DNA of 64,000 nt from Gymnodinialimonas sp. 57CJ19 (lineage in GTDB: Bacteria; Pseudomonadota; Alphaproteobacteria; Rhodobacterales; Rhodobacteraceae), in assembly GCF_038396845.1 (NCBI RefSeq), contig NZ_CP151587.1:248001-312000 (forward strand), read 5' to 3'. The notes beneath the pieces are model-generated. The model was given only the letters and a program-made list of their open reading frames with translations. It was not told the DNA's origin and made no database searches. The translations under genes were made by a program, and so were the position numbers. Positions 1 to 8,998 of this stretch are shown here, piece by piece. How positions within the stretch are numbered: the stretch's first letter is position 1; the number at the start of each line of letters is the position of its first letter.

Positions 1-45
1 CGGGCGCCGCAACTCTGCCAGTATGTCCATGCCGCCCTGCGTCAT
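1..45 (-). CDS. Possible 5' end of the next gene downstream of sucD (partial)
   Basis: An open frame on the minus strand starts with ATG at 45, three bases after the sucD stop, and runs off the left edge; it encodes MTQGGMDILAELRRP. A second in-frame ATG at 30 has a weak AGGG upstream. The position is where a gene co-transcribed with sucD would begin. Fifteen codons are too few to recognise a family, and this may be chance. Confidence 0.2.
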   Translation of the reverse strand, partial: MTQGGMDILAELRRP

Positions 46-48
46 TGC

Positions 49-930
49 TTAGCCAATCGCCTGCAACACAGCCTCACCCAGGGTGGCGGGGCTGTCTGCC
101 ACGATGATGCCCGCAGACTTCATCGCTTCGATCTTGTCCTCGGCACCGCCTTTGCCGCCGGCAACAATCGCGCCTGCGTGGCCCATGCGGCGACCGGGAG
201 GGGCCGTGCGACCGGCAATGAAGCCCGCAGTAGGCTTCCAACGGCCTTTCTTCTTTTCGTCAGCCAGGAATTGTGCGGCTTCTTCCTCGGCGGAACCGCC
301 GATTTCACCGATCATGATGATGCTCTCGGTCTCGTCATCAGCCAGGAACCACTCCAGCACGTCGATATGCTCGGTTCCCTTGATCGGGTCGCCGCCGATG
401 CCGACGCAGGTGGATTGGCCAAGGCCCACATCCGTTGTCTGCTTCACCGCCTCATAGGTCAGCGTGCCGGAGCGCGAGACCACGCCGCAGGAACCGCGCT
501 TGTGGATGTGGCCGGGCATGATACCGATCTTGCAGGCGTCAGGGGTGATCACACCGGGGCAGTTGGGCCCGATCAGCTTGGAAGAAGAGCCTTCCAGCGC
601 CCGCTTCACGCGCATCATATCGAGCACCGGGATGCCTTCGGTGATGCAGATGATCAGCTCCATCTCGGCGTCGATCGCCTCGAGGATGGAATCTGCCGCG
701 AAGGGGGGCGGCACGTAGATCACCGACGCATTGGCCTCGGTCACGTGCTTGGCCTCATGGACCGAGTTGAACACGGGCAGATCAAGGTGCGTCATGCCAC
801 CTTTGCCGGGTGTCACGCCGCCGACCATCTTGGTGCCGTAGGCGATGGCTTGCTCCGAGTGGAACGTGCCTTGGGAACCGGTAAAACCTTGGCAGATTAC
901 CTTGGTGTTTTCATCAACGAGTACGGCCAT
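49..930 (-). CDS. sucD: Succinate-CoA ligase (ADP-forming) subunit alpha
   Basis: Alpha subunit of succinyl-CoA synthetase, the TCA enzyme converting succinyl-CoA to succinate with substrate-level phosphorylation in the cytosol. The 293-residue protein has the family's usual length. The CoA-binding Rossmann start ([17 protein letters not shown], about residues 13-29) is followed by [14 protein letters not shown]. Near residue 250 [13 protein letters not shown] contains the histidine that is phosphorylated in this family. It pairs with sucC at 2559-3752 on the same strand, but two unrelated genes lie between them, whereas sucC and sucD are usually adjacent. The start is the ATG at 930 with a purine-rich AGGAGG-like stretch just upstream. 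Confidence 0.97.
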   Translation of the reverse strand: MAVLVDENTKVICQGFTGSQGTFHSEQAIAYGTKMVGGVTPGKGGMTHLDLPVFNSVHEAKHVTEANASVIYVPPPFAADSILEAIDAEMELIICITEGIPVLDMMRVKRALEGSSSKLIGPNCPGVITPDACKIGIMPGHIHKRGSCGVVSRSGTLTYEAVKQTTDVGLGQSTCVGIGGDPIKGTEHIDVLEWFLADDETESIIMIGEIGGSAEEEAAQFLADEKKKGRWKPTAGFIAGRTAPPGRRMGHAGAIVAGGKGGAEDKIEAMKSAGIIVADSPATLGEAVLQAIG

Positions 931-1053
931 CGGGGCCTCCTGTGGTCGTTTGAGTATAGGAATTAGTCATGGCGCGGCCTGCAAAGCGGGGCCGCCATGG
1001 GTGATTGGATAGTTGTGGATCATGTCCGTGCGCGGAATTCGTCATTGTCCCGG

Positions 1054-1578
1054 TCATTGAGAGCTCGCCTCCGGCGTCAACCGCTCTACTAGCATGAAGG
1101 TCTCGAGTCCGTTGGGGCCGGGCCGTGTGCCCACGTGAACCACGGCCACGCGGCTTGGGTTCAACTGACGGGCCGCCAGGAGCGCGGTGCCTTCGGTCGG
1201 AGTGTAGTTTTCGGGCACGGGGGCCTCGGTCGTGATCCCCTCCATGTCCAGTCCGGTCGTGGCCGCACTGGTGGCAAGGGGCGCGTAGTCGCCATCAAAG
1301 GCCACTTCACAGCGGCGGTCCGTGCCCGGCGTCGCAGGACGCCCGACCACCGGAGAGGTCGGCCCGTTGGACAGAGGGTCCAGATCATAGAAATCCACCC
1401 TGGCCCCGGTCGAGGCCAACACCTCCTCGGCGCGGGCAGCGGTCATGAAGGGGCTAAAGCAATTACGTGCAAAAGCCATGCTTGCCATGGCCGCAACGCC
1501 ATCGTCTTGGGCCTGTGCCGGCGGAACAGCCAAGAGCACTATGGTCACGGCCAAGGTGACATGACGCCGCCAACTCAT
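1054..1578 (-). CDS. Secreted hypothetical protein
   Basis: A 174-residue protein with a clear Sec signal peptide: basic MSWRRH, a hydrophobic core LAVTIVLLAVPPAQA and probable cleavage after AQA near residue 23. The mature part has two cysteines (NCFSPF and RRCEVAF) that could form a disulfide in the periplasm. I recognise no family. Its ATG overlaps the stop of the upstream methyltransferase (ATGA, 1575-1578), so the two are translationally coupled. It sits between sucC and sucD in the same direction and is probably part of that transcript. Confidence 0.75.
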   Translation of the reverse strand: MSWRRHVTLAVTIVLLAVPPAQAQDDGVAAMASMAFARNCFSPFMTAARAEEVLASTGARVDFYDLDPLSNGPTSPVVGRPATPGTDRRCEVAFDGDYAPLATSAATTGLDMEGITTEAPVPENYTPTEGTALLAARQLNPSRVAVVHVGTRPGPNGLETFMLVERLTPEASSQ

Positions 1579-2366
1579 GCCTCTGCCCTTTCGAACAAGA
1601 CGTTTATGTTGTCGTCCAACGGCAGCCGAACTGGGTTCAACAAGCGCATCGAAAAACCCGTGCGTTCGGCCAGCGCGCGCAGTGTCGCCACGGTGTAATA
1701 CTGAACGTGATCTGGGTAGCGCAGGCCGACCCAGTTCCGACCGAAAAGCCGCTTTCCGAGACTGCCGAAGTTTGGCACCCGCACATAGGCGCGCCCACCG
1801 GGCTTCAAAATTCGGGCCACATGCTCCAGCACCGGGCGCGGGTGTTCCTCGTGCTCAAGATAAGAGCGTAGGATAACGCCTTCAAACATCCCATCCGGAA
1901 ACTCTCGGATCGCCAGAGCGCCAGGCCCATGGATGCAGTACCCCCCATGAGGGGTAAGGTTTTCGTTGGCCTGCCCTGCCAATTCGGCCGAAATCTCGAT
2001 CCCGAACTGAGTGAAACCGGGGTACTGAGCAGAAGCGCCCGAGCAGCCTACGTTCAGCAGGTTGCCCGCTCCAAACCACTCTGCGTACCGAACGGCTTCC
2101 GGTTTGCGTCCGATCTTGTGTCGCCAGCGGGTCGCCAGATCAGCACGTTGCAGAAACGGCCGAGCTTCAAGCCGGGCGGTCGCTTCTGCCGCCCAGGTTC
2201 TTTCCCAAGCGAAATCTTCCACCAGAGCTTCATAGCCCGGAGGGTTGAGCAGGTAGACAAGATCGCAATCGTGGCATTTTCCCATAAGCCAATTGTCCCG
2301 ATGAAGACTTGGAAGCTCCTCAGGGTTTTCAGCAAAGCAAGTGGGACAAGGGCGCGCCTGGGTCAC
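1575..2366 (-). CDS. Class I SAM-dependent methyltransferase with N-terminal zinc-ribbon-like motif
   Basis: The N-terminus has paired cysteines (CPTC and, about 20 residues on, CHDC) resembling the small zinc-binding head of Methyltransf_23-type sugar or small-molecule methyltransferases. The SAM-binding Rossmann part follows: LLNVGCSGA (motif I), FEGVILRSYLEHEEHP, and RILKPGGRAYVRVPNF (post-motif region). The acceptor cannot be told. The start chosen is GTG at 2366, about 13 bases after an AGGAGG; the frame stays open to 2549, but that extension is arginine-rich, overlaps two hairpins and looks non-coding. The gene lies between sucC and sucD and overlaps the next gene by four bases. Confidence 0.8.
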   Translation of the reverse strand: MTQARPCPTCFAENPEELPSLHRDNWLMGKCHDCDLVYLLNPPGYEALVEDFAWERTWAAEATARLEARPFLQRADLATRWRHKIGRKPEAVRYAEWFGAGNLLNVGCSGASAQYPGFTQFGIEISAELAGQANENLTPHGGYCIHGPGALAIREFPDGMFEGVILRSYLEHEEHPRPVLEHVARILKPGGRAYVRVPNFGSLGKRLFGRNWVGLRYPDHVQYYTVATLRALAERTGFSMRLLNPVRLPLDDNINVLFERAEA

Positions 2367-2470
2367 GATACGTCGCACGCCTCCTGGGCAAATAGGTTCT
2401 GGGACAATCGCGACACGCTGGAGCCGCCGACGGCAATTGCCCTGACGAGCCGCAGGCGACCAATAGCTGC

Positions 2471-2533
2471 CGGGCGCAACCCGCATTGCGGATTGCCCCC
2501 TACGCCTTCGGGCCCCGAGCCTTGCCGGGGTCC
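2471..2533. other. Two hairpins in the sucC-methyltransferase spacer
   Basis: The roughly 190 bases between the sucC stop and the methyltransferase start contain two inverted repeats. At 2511-2533 GGCCCCG pairs with CGGGGTCC (one wobble), shortly after the sucC stop. At 2471-2500 GGGCGCAACCCGCA pairs with TGCGGATTGCCCCC, with one or two imperfect pairs. Neither has a T-run, so they may be processing or mRNA-stabilising elements or partial terminators between sucC and the downstream genes. Confidence 0.45.
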
Positions 2534-2558
2534 GTTTTGAAGGTCGCAAATCATCAGG

Positions 2559-3752
2559 TTACCCCTTAACCGCCTTCACGATCTTCTGTGCGCCGTCCTT
2601 GAGGTCGTCGGCTGCGATCACATCAAGACCGGACGAGTTGATGATCTCTTTGCCCTTCTCGACGTTCGTCCCTTCGAGACGCACGACCAGCGGCATTTTC
2701 AGGCCAACTTCTTTCACGGCCGCAATGACGCCCTCTGCGATGATATCGCAGCGCATGATGCCGCCGAAGATGTTCACAAAGATGCCTTTGACCTGTGGGT
2801 CGCTGGTGATGATCTTGAACGCTTCGGTCACTTTTTCCTTGGTCGCGCCGCCGCCCACGTCGAGGAAGTTTGCAGGCTCGGCCCCGTACAGCTTGATGAT
2901 GTCCATCGTCGCCATCGCAAGGCCCGCGCCGTTGACCATGCAACCGATCTCGCCGTCCAGCGCGATGTAGTTTAGGTCGAACTTGGAGGCCGCCAGCTCC
3001 TTGGCGTCCTCTTCCGTCTCGTCGCGCAGGGATGCCACGTCGGCGTGGCGGTAAACGGCGTTGCCGTCGAAAGAAACCTTCGCGTCCAGCACCTTGAGGT
3101 TCCCCTCATCGGTGACGATCAGCGGGTTGATCTCGAGCATCTCCATGTCCTTCTCTTGGAAGGCTTGGAACAACTGCCCCATCAGCTTGACGCATTGCTT
3201 GACCTGCTGGCCTTCCAGACCAAGCGAGAACGCAACGCGGCGGCCGTGGTAGGGCTGGTAGCCGGTGGCCGGATCGACGGAGAAGCTCAGGATCTTCTCG
3301 GGCGTCGCTGCGGCGACTTCTTCGATGTCCATGCCACCCTCGGTGGAGCAGACAAAGCTGATGCGGCTGGTCTGGCGGTCCACCAGAAGGGCCAGGTACA
3401 TCTCGGTCTCGATGCCGGAGCCGTCTTCGATGTAGATGCGGTTCACTTGCTTGCCGGCAGGCCCGGTCTGGTGCGTGACCAGCGTGCGGCCGAGCATTTT
3501 CTTGGCTTCTTCCGCGGCTTCCTGCGCAGATTTCGTAAGGCGTACACCGCCCGCTTCGCCGGCGTCTGCTTCCTTAAAGCTGCCCTTGCCGCGGCCACCT
3601 GCGTGGATCTGCGCTTTCACGACCCAAAGCGGCCCGTCCATTTCGCCCGCTGCGGTCTTGGCATCCTCGGCCTTCAAAACGACGCGTCCGTCGGACACAG
3701 GAGCGCCGTATTGCGCGAGGAGGGCTTTCGCCTGGTACTCATGAATGTTCAT
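2559..3752 (-). CDS. sucC: Succinate-CoA ligase (ADP-forming) subunit beta
   Basis: Beta subunit of succinyl-CoA synthetase; it carries the ATP-grasp domain that binds nucleotide and, with SucD, phosphorylates ADP using succinyl-CoA. The 397-residue length is typical. It starts [19 protein letters not shown], the family N-terminus, followed by [15 protein letters not shown] (ATP-grasp lysine and glycine-rich loop, about 46-60), [11 protein letters not shown] (metal-binding region near 200) and the C-terminal ligase domain with [12 protein letters not shown] near 320. The start is ATG at 3752. The leader carries a hairpin and, 110-140 bases upstream, a pair of TGTGATCACA-type palindromes also found upstream of sdhC. 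Confidence 0.97.
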   Translation of the reverse strand: MNIHEYQAKALLAQYGAPVSDGRVVLKAEDAKTAAGEMDGPLWVVKAQIHAGGRGKGSFKEADAGEAGGVRLTKSAQEAAEEAKKMLGRTLVTHQTGPAGKQVNRIYIEDGSGIETEMYLALLVDRQTSRISFVCSTEGGMDIEEVAAATPEKILSFSVDPATGYQPYHGRRVAFSLGLEGQQVKQCVKLMGQLFQAFQEKDMEMLEINPLIVTDEGNLKVLDAKVSFDGNAVYRHADVASLRDETEEDAKELAASKFDLNYIALDGEIGCMVNGAGLAMATMDIIKLYGAEPANFLDVGGGATKEKVTEAFKIITSDPQVKGIFVNIFGGIMRCDIIAEGVIAAVKEVGLKMPLVVRLEGTNVEKGKEIINSSGLDVIAADDLKDGAQKIVKAVKG

Positions 3753-3798
3753 GAAAAAAGTCCATTCTTTTGGTCATGTTCGCCTCACGTAAACACAA

Positions 3799-3820
3799 CC
3801 CGTCCCAACAATGGAACGGG
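3799..3820 (-). promoter_or_regulatory. Hairpin in the sucC 5' leader
   Basis: CCCGTCCC (3799-3806) can pair with GGAACGGG (3813-3820) through eight base pairs, one of them a G-U, around a six-base loop, about 50 bases before the sucC start. It could influence translation or transcript stability. No known riboswitch is recognised. Confidence 0.3.
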
Positions 3821-3862
3821 AATATGCCCTGATACATAGGATTTGCGGTAGAAACTCACATT

Positions 3863-3892
3863 TGTGATCACGGAAAATTTTGTGTGATCACA
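3863..3892. promoter_or_regulatory. Tandem TGTGATCACA palindromes upstream of sucC
   Basis: TGTGATCACG (3863-3872) and TGTGATCACA (3883-3892) have centres 20 bp apart, two helical turns, in the region between sucC (minus) and the glycosyltransferase (plus). The same ten-base palindrome occurs as a pair 21 bp apart upstream of sdhC. This looks like an operator for a dimeric regulator binding cooperatively. The GT..AC ends resemble GntR/FadR-type operators, but the regulator is unknown. Confidence 0.6.
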
Positions 3893-3999
3893 AAACTTGC
3901 CCAACCGCCTCGTTCAACCCGACTCACCCGGCGGCAGAGGCTTGCACGCCCCTGCGATCCGGCGCAATCTTGGGCCTCAGCGCAAGATGCGGGGCATTC

Positions 4000-5016
4000 A
4001 TGCCAGACAATATCCGTTGGGGAATCGTGGCGACGGTGGCAGAGCCCGCCCCCCTCGTTATGGCTTTCGTGGCCCACCATCTGTCCCTTGGCGCCTCTGA
4101 AATTCACATCTACCTGGATGACCCCCATGACCCGGTGGCCGACATTCTGGAATGGCTTCCCCCCGTTCATGTCACCCGCTGCGACATGGGCTATTGGCGC
4201 AATACGGTGACGTGGAAACCCAAACGTCACAATAACCGACAATCCGCCAACGCCACACACGCCCAAAGGCAATGCAAGGTGCCGTTTCTCCTGCATTGCG
4301 ACGCCGATGAGTTCCTGCGCCCGCGCTCGGATATTGCTGCGCAACTGGCCGAGGTGCCCGAGCATCTGACCTGGACCAAGATCTTCAACCTTGAACGCGC
4401 CATGGTGCGTGGTGCTGCCCAAACCTCGATATTCGAGGGGGTGTTCAAGGTCTTCTACCAAGGTCAGTCCAGCACCCCTCTTCGCACCTCGGATATGACA
4501 CCGATGGGCTTTACCGGGCACGCAGCAGGTAAACCCTTCGTGCGCACGAAGATCGGCATGAACATCGGCATCCACGTCCCGCGCCACGGCCACATCAAGG
4601 CCCGCGTGGTGCCGCCGCATTATCCCGCAGATCAGGTGGAGCTGGTCCATTTCGACGGCATGACACCACTGCACTGGGCGGCCAAATTCGTGCGTCAGGC
4701 GGCATTGATCCCGGATCGGTTGCAACAATTGCCGCCGTTCCGCATCGCTCAATGGCACCGCATTTTCGCCTGCCTCGATGACCCGGACGCCCTGCGCGGG
4801 CTCTATGAAGAGATCAACGGATACACCCCAGAACAGATCAACGCGCTGGAGGATGACGGTTATATTACCCGCGACACCTTCAACCTTGGCCCCGCCTTGG
4901 AGGCGGTCTTTCCCGGACAAGCCGTGGACCTTTCGCCCGACGCCTTCGACGCCCTCCTGCGTCCCCGCGTGACGGCATGGCGCAAGATCGCGCGGCGCAA
5001 TGGCGTGGATATCTAG
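4000..5016 (+). CDS. Glycosyltransferase family 2-like protein
   Basis: A 338-residue protein of the Glyco_tranf_2_4 type, probably transferring a sugar to a surface glycan. It opens with WGIVATVAEPAPLVMAFVAHHLSLGASEIHIYLDDPHDP, the typical nucleotide-sugar-binding start, and has the metal-binding DxD motif as LLHCDADEFLRP near residue 102. The frame is open upstream to 3880, but that part overlaps the paired palindromes and lacks family similarity; ATG 4000 has GGGG seven bases upstream and begins just before the conserved domain. A sulfotransferase follows 62 bases on, so the two may jointly decorate a polysaccharide. Donor and acceptor cannot be read from the sequence. Confidence 0.8.
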   Translation: MPDNIRWGIVATVAEPAPLVMAFVAHHLSLGASEIHIYLDDPHDPVADILEWLPPVHVTRCDMGYWRNTVTWKPKRHNNRQSANATHAQRQCKVPFLLHCDADEFLRPRSDIAAQLAEVPEHLTWTKIFNLERAMVRGAAQTSIFEGVFKVFYQGQSSTPLRTSDMTPMGFTGHAAGKPFVRTKIGMNIGIHVPRHGHIKARVVPPHYPADQVELVHFDGMTPLHWAAKFVRQAALIPDRLQQLPPFRIAQWHRIFACLDDPDALRGLYEEINGYTPEQINALEDDGYITRDTFNLGPALEAVFPGQAVDLSPDAFDALLRPRVTAWRKIARRNGVDI

Positions 5017-5078
5017 GTGTCTTTACGACCGTCCTTCGTGCCGCGTAGGGTGGCGAAAAGTCACTAAGGACAACGCCG

Positions 5079-5665
5079 ATGCCTCTGGCGAGAATTGCCG
5101 ACAAGCTCCTTTTCTTCGCGCATATCCCCAAAACCGGCGGGTCGAGCGTTGAAACCTACCTAGACGCCAAGGGCGCGGTCGCGCTGCGCTTCAAGCGCCG
5201 TCTTGGTTGGTCGGAAACCACGGCGCAGCATATGGAGGCGCGGGTCCATACGCGCCTTGTCCCGGACGGTTTTTACGATGAAAGCTTTGCGGTCCTGCGT
5301 GACCCGGTTGCGCGCATGGTGAGCGAGTATCGCTATCGGCTGGACCGATATGAAGGCCAGCGCAGTTTCGAAGATTGGGTGCGCGCGGCCTTTGATGCCT
5401 ATGGCCGCGACGGCTACGTCTACGACAACCACATCCGCCCGCAGGCCGAGTTTCTGCGGCCCGGCATGGTCTTGTTCCGGCTAGAAATGGGAATGGATGC
5501 GGTCTTCGATTGGGTCGATGCCGTGACCGGAACTGAAACAGCATCCCGGGAAATCTGGGAAAAACGCTCAACCGCCAACAAGATCGAGGTGAGCGACAGA
5601 ATTCGCGATGAAATCATCGCGTTCTACAAGGCTGATTACGCGATATTGGATGCCATGACGGAAAA

Positions 5666-5693
<28 letters not shown>
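5079..5693 (+). CDS. Sulfotransferase family protein
   Basis: A 204-residue protein with the PAPS-binding P-loop FFAHIPKTGGSSVETYL at residues 11-27, the hallmark of the Sulfotransfer_2 family, and the downstream FAVLRDPVARMVSEYRYRL block (3'-phosphate binding serine/arginine region, about 70-88). It would transfer sulfate from PAPS to a carbohydrate or other hydroxyl acceptor. Many marine bacteria carry such short sulfotransferases beside glycosyltransferases, as here. The ATG at 5079 follows AAGGA at normal spacing. A strong hairpin overlaps its stop codon. Confidence 0.85.
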
Positions 5694-6689
<996 letters not shown>

Positions 6690-6802
6690 TCAAGATCCTC
6701 GGATTCAGAGTTTTGTCGGGCGGAGGGGTAGACCTAGCACGGCTCCGGCGCAAGGAGCCTGGGCGCGGCGGATAGCCCCAATCCGAGGAACCTCGCTTTT
6801 TT

Positions 6803-7117
6803 CTACAGGTTTTCTCCGGGAATGCTGGGGGTCATTTGGGCAAAATGCTGCCCGGCAGCCATCAGGCACATTGTACCATCCGCAGAGGTCACCGCGATGG
6901 TCCAAGACCCTGTTTCTGCTGATACATAGACCTCTACGATGCGATTTTGATTGGCCAGACCCATCCCGTGAACCTCCTCGCCGTAGCGGCCCGTAAGTTC
7001 CCCCACAATGATGCTACGGTCTGCGCACAACATATTTACGGCTTGATTTTGGGCAACGACGGGTAAGGCCGTTGATCCCGCCAGAATAGCCCAGGCGAAT
7101 ACTGCGATTCTCTTCAT
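6803..7117 (-). CDS. Small secreted hypothetical protein
   Basis: A 104-residue protein with a signal peptide (MKRIAVFAWAILAGSTALPVVAQ, cleavage after VAQ near residue 23) and a mature part with two cysteines (NMLCADR and GTMCLMA) likely to form a disulfide. I recognise no family. The start is ATG at 7117, preceded by AGGGGA at good spacing; the frame is open to 7198, but that extension would bury the signal peptide. It lies upstream of mdh on the same strand, 116 bases away, and is divergent from mcl2. Confidence 0.7.
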   Translation of the reverse strand: MKRIAVFAWAILAGSTALPVVAQNQAVNMLCADRSIIVGELTGRYGEEVHGMGLANQNRIVEVYVSAETGSWTIAVTSADGTMCLMAAGQHFAQMTPSIPGENL

Positions 7118-7276
7118 GGTGATGTCCCCTTTTGATGCGGGGCGCGTCACAGACATGCTTGAGGCGACCCTGTCCAAATGGACTTCCCCTCCAACCATGC
7201 TGCACCTCTGGGGGTGCCTGACAAAAGGATAATGCGTGATCAGGAATTAACATTAGGTAAAATTGCCGTGAAATTT

Positions 7277-7301
7277 TGTTGCGCAACATTCTGCATTGCA
7301 G
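7277..7301. promoter_or_regulatory. Two adjacent palindromes upstream of mcl2
   Basis: TGTTGCGCAACA (7277-7288) and CTGCATTGCAG (7291-7301) are perfect palindromes next to each other in the divergent spacer, 70-95 bases before the mcl2 start. They could be operator sites; acetyl-CoA or propionyl-CoA regulators of the RamB/PccR type are known to bind TTGC-rich palindromes, but the match here is loose. The rest of 7118-7370 shows nothing else I can support. Confidence 0.35.
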
Positions 7302-7370
7302 CAAGACCCTTGCGCTTGCGCGCTGCATGTGGTCCCAAAAGGGCGAAACCAGCAACACGTGAAGCCAGCC

Positions 7371-8240
7371 ATGTCCCAACCGATGTCACAGCCCTGCCGT
7401 TCCGTCCTGTATATCCCCGCGTCCCGTGCCCGCGCGATGGAGAAGGCCAAGACCCTGCCGATCGACGCAATCATCTTCGACTTGGAGGATGCTGTTGCCG
7501 CCGATGAAAAGATTGCCGCCCGCGATACGCTGACCGAGACGCTGCAAGAAGGCGGCTTTGGACCGAGGTTGCAGATCGTCAGGATCAACGGCTTTGATAC
7601 TGAATGGGGCGCCGATGATGTCGCCAGAGTAGCGGATGCCGCCCCGCAGGCCGTGCTTCTGCCAAAGGTCAACAGCGCCAAGGACATCAAGGCACTCGCC
7701 GCCCTTCTGGACGCGAACCCCAAGACGAAGGAGACCCGGATCTGGGCGATGATGGAGACGCCTCTGGGTATCCTCAACGCCGCCGAGATTGCTGCCGCGC
7801 CGCGGATGGCAGGCTTTGTGATGGGGACCAACGACCTTGCCAAAGACCTGAACGCGCGTACCCGTGAGGCGATGACCTCGGCCCTGCAAATCTGCCTTCT
7901 CGCCGCCCGCGCCCACGGGATTTTCTGCGTCGATGGCGTCTACAACGCCTTCAAGGACGAAGACGGCCTGCGCGACGAATGCCAACAGGGCCGTGACTTC
8001 GGCTTTGATGGCAAGACCCTGATCCACCCGGCGCAAGTGGCCATTGCAAACGAATTTTTCGGCCCATCGGAGGCGGAAATCGACCTCGCACAGCGCCAGA
8101 TTGCAGCCTATACCGAGGCCCTCACCAAGGGCGAAGGCGTGGCCGTCGTGGACGGAAAAATCGTCGAGAACCTGCACGTTGAAACCGCACGGGCGACCTT
8201 GGCCAAGGCCGAAGCGATCGCCGCATTGGAGGCCCTTTGA
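7371..8240 (+). CDS. mcl2: CitE-family malyl-CoA enzyme, probably (3S)-malyl-CoA thioesterase
   Basis: A 289-residue member of the HpcH/HpaI aldolase (CitE) superfamily. The N-terminal RSVLYIPASRARAMEKAKTLPIDAIIFDLEDAVA matches Mcl2 of Rhodobacter sphaeroides rather than Mcl1, which begins with a longer SFRLQPAPPARPNRCQLFGPGSRP-like stretch. In the ethylmalonyl-CoA pathway Mcl2 hydrolyses (3S)-malyl-CoA to malate and CoA; a malyl-CoA lyase role cannot be ruled out from sequence alone. Metal and CoA contacts are expected at FDLEDAV and in ARMAGFVMGTNDLAKDL. The chosen ATG at 7371 precedes the conserved part by about 10 residues; ATG 7383 is an alternative. The stop overlaps the next gene's start (TGATG). 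Confidence 0.85.
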   Translation: MSQPMSQPCRSVLYIPASRARAMEKAKTLPIDAIIFDLEDAVAADEKIAARDTLTETLQEGGFGPRLQIVRINGFDTEWGADDVARVADAAPQAVLLPKVNSAKDIKALAALLDANPKTKETRIWAMMETPLGILNAAEIAAAPRMAGFVMGTNDLAKDLNARTREAMTSALQICLLAARAHGIFCVDGVYNAFKDEDGLRDECQQGRDFGFDGKTLIHPAQVAIANEFFGPSEAEIDLAQRQIAAYTEALTKGEGVAVVDGKIVENLHVETARATLAKAEAIAALEAL

Positions 8241-8791
8241 TGGCTTGGATACTACTTCTCTTGGGGATCGCCCTCTGGTCCGGAGCCCACTATTGGAAGC
8301 GGCTCGCCCCTGACAGCCGGGCCGGTTTCGGCGATAAGGGCAAAGGCATCGTGGCGGGGCTTGTTATCTTGTCCATCGTGCTGATGGTGCTTGGCTACCG
8401 GGGGGCCTATGGCCCGGTGTGGTGGGGGCGTTCTCCTGCATTGGTGGGGATCAATAACCTTCTGATGATCTTCGCCTTCTACCTTTTTGCGGCTTCTGGC
8501 GCGAAGACCTGGATCACCACGAAAATCAAGAACCCACAGTTGACCGGCTTCAAGATCTGGGCCGTGGCACATCTGTTGGTGAACGGCGATTTGGCGTCTT
8601 TCGTGCTGTTTGGCGGGTTGCTGGCTTGGGCCGTGGGGCAGGTCATCATCCTTAAACGGCGCGGCGCGGCTTGGGTGCCGCCACATCCGGTGCCGGTCAA
8701 AAAGGAAATCACCGCAATCATCGCCACGATCGTGGTCGTTATCATTGTCATGGGCATCCACTACGCCCTTGGCGTGCAACCTTGGGGCTAG
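8240..8791 (+). CDS. NnrU family membrane protein
   Basis: A 183-residue polytopic inner-membrane protein with about five hydrophobic segments (residues 1-17, 35-53, 67-85, 105-130 and the C-terminal IIATIVVVIIVMGIHYALG). The order WAVAHLLVNGDLASFVLFGGLLAWAVGQVI near 107-136 is typical of NnrU/isoprenoid-cyclase-like membrane proteins, found beside nitrite reductase genes but also elsewhere. Its job is not established. ATG 8240 overlaps the mcl2 stop, so it is translationally coupled to mcl2, and DUF1737 and mch follow within a few bases. Confidence 0.8.
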   Translation: MAWILLLLGIALWSGAHYWKRLAPDSRAGFGDKGKGIVAGLVILSIVLMVLGYRGAYGPVWWGRSPALVGINNLLMIFAFYLFAASGAKTWITTKIKNPQLTGFKIWAVAHLLVNGDLASFVLFGGLLAWAVGQVIILKRRGAAWVPPHPVPVKKEITAIIATIVVVIIVMGIHYALGVQPWG

Positions 8792-8794
8792 ACC

Positions 8795-8998
8795 ATGTTG
8801 ATCTACAGACTACTCACCGAAGATGACACATCCGCTTTCTGCCACAAGGTGTCAGACGCCATTGCCAAGGGGTGGAGCCTTCATGGCGACCCCACCATGT
8901 CCTTCGACGCGGCGCGCGGCGTGATGCGCTGCGGGCAAGCCGTGGTGAAGGATATCGACACGCCTTATTCGCCGGATATGAAGCTGGGACAGCAATAA
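8795..8998 (+). CDS. DUF1737 domain protein
   Basis: A 67-residue protein beginning MLIYRLLTEDDTSAFCHKVSDAIAKGWSLHGDP, the DUF1737 pattern of short, probably cytosolic proteins of unknown function. It follows the NnrU gene by three bases and its stop TAA overlaps the mch ATG (8998), so it is embedded between two ethylmalonyl-CoA pathway genes. Any functional link to mch is inference from this tight coupling. Confidence 0.85.
   Translation: MLIYRLLTEDDTSAFCHKVSDAIAKGWSLHGDPTMSFDAARGVMRCGQAVVKDIDTPYSPDMKLGQQ

Noticed and set aside
2367..2549. N-terminal extension of the methyltransferase to 2549
   Set aside because: The added residues are arginine-rich, cover two hairpins and lack similarity; GTG 2366 starts just before the CxxC motif.
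3868..4920. A 350-codon minus-strand open frame opposite the glycosyltransferase
   Set aside because: The plus-strand product has the GT2-like start and a DxD motif; the antisense product is not recognisable.
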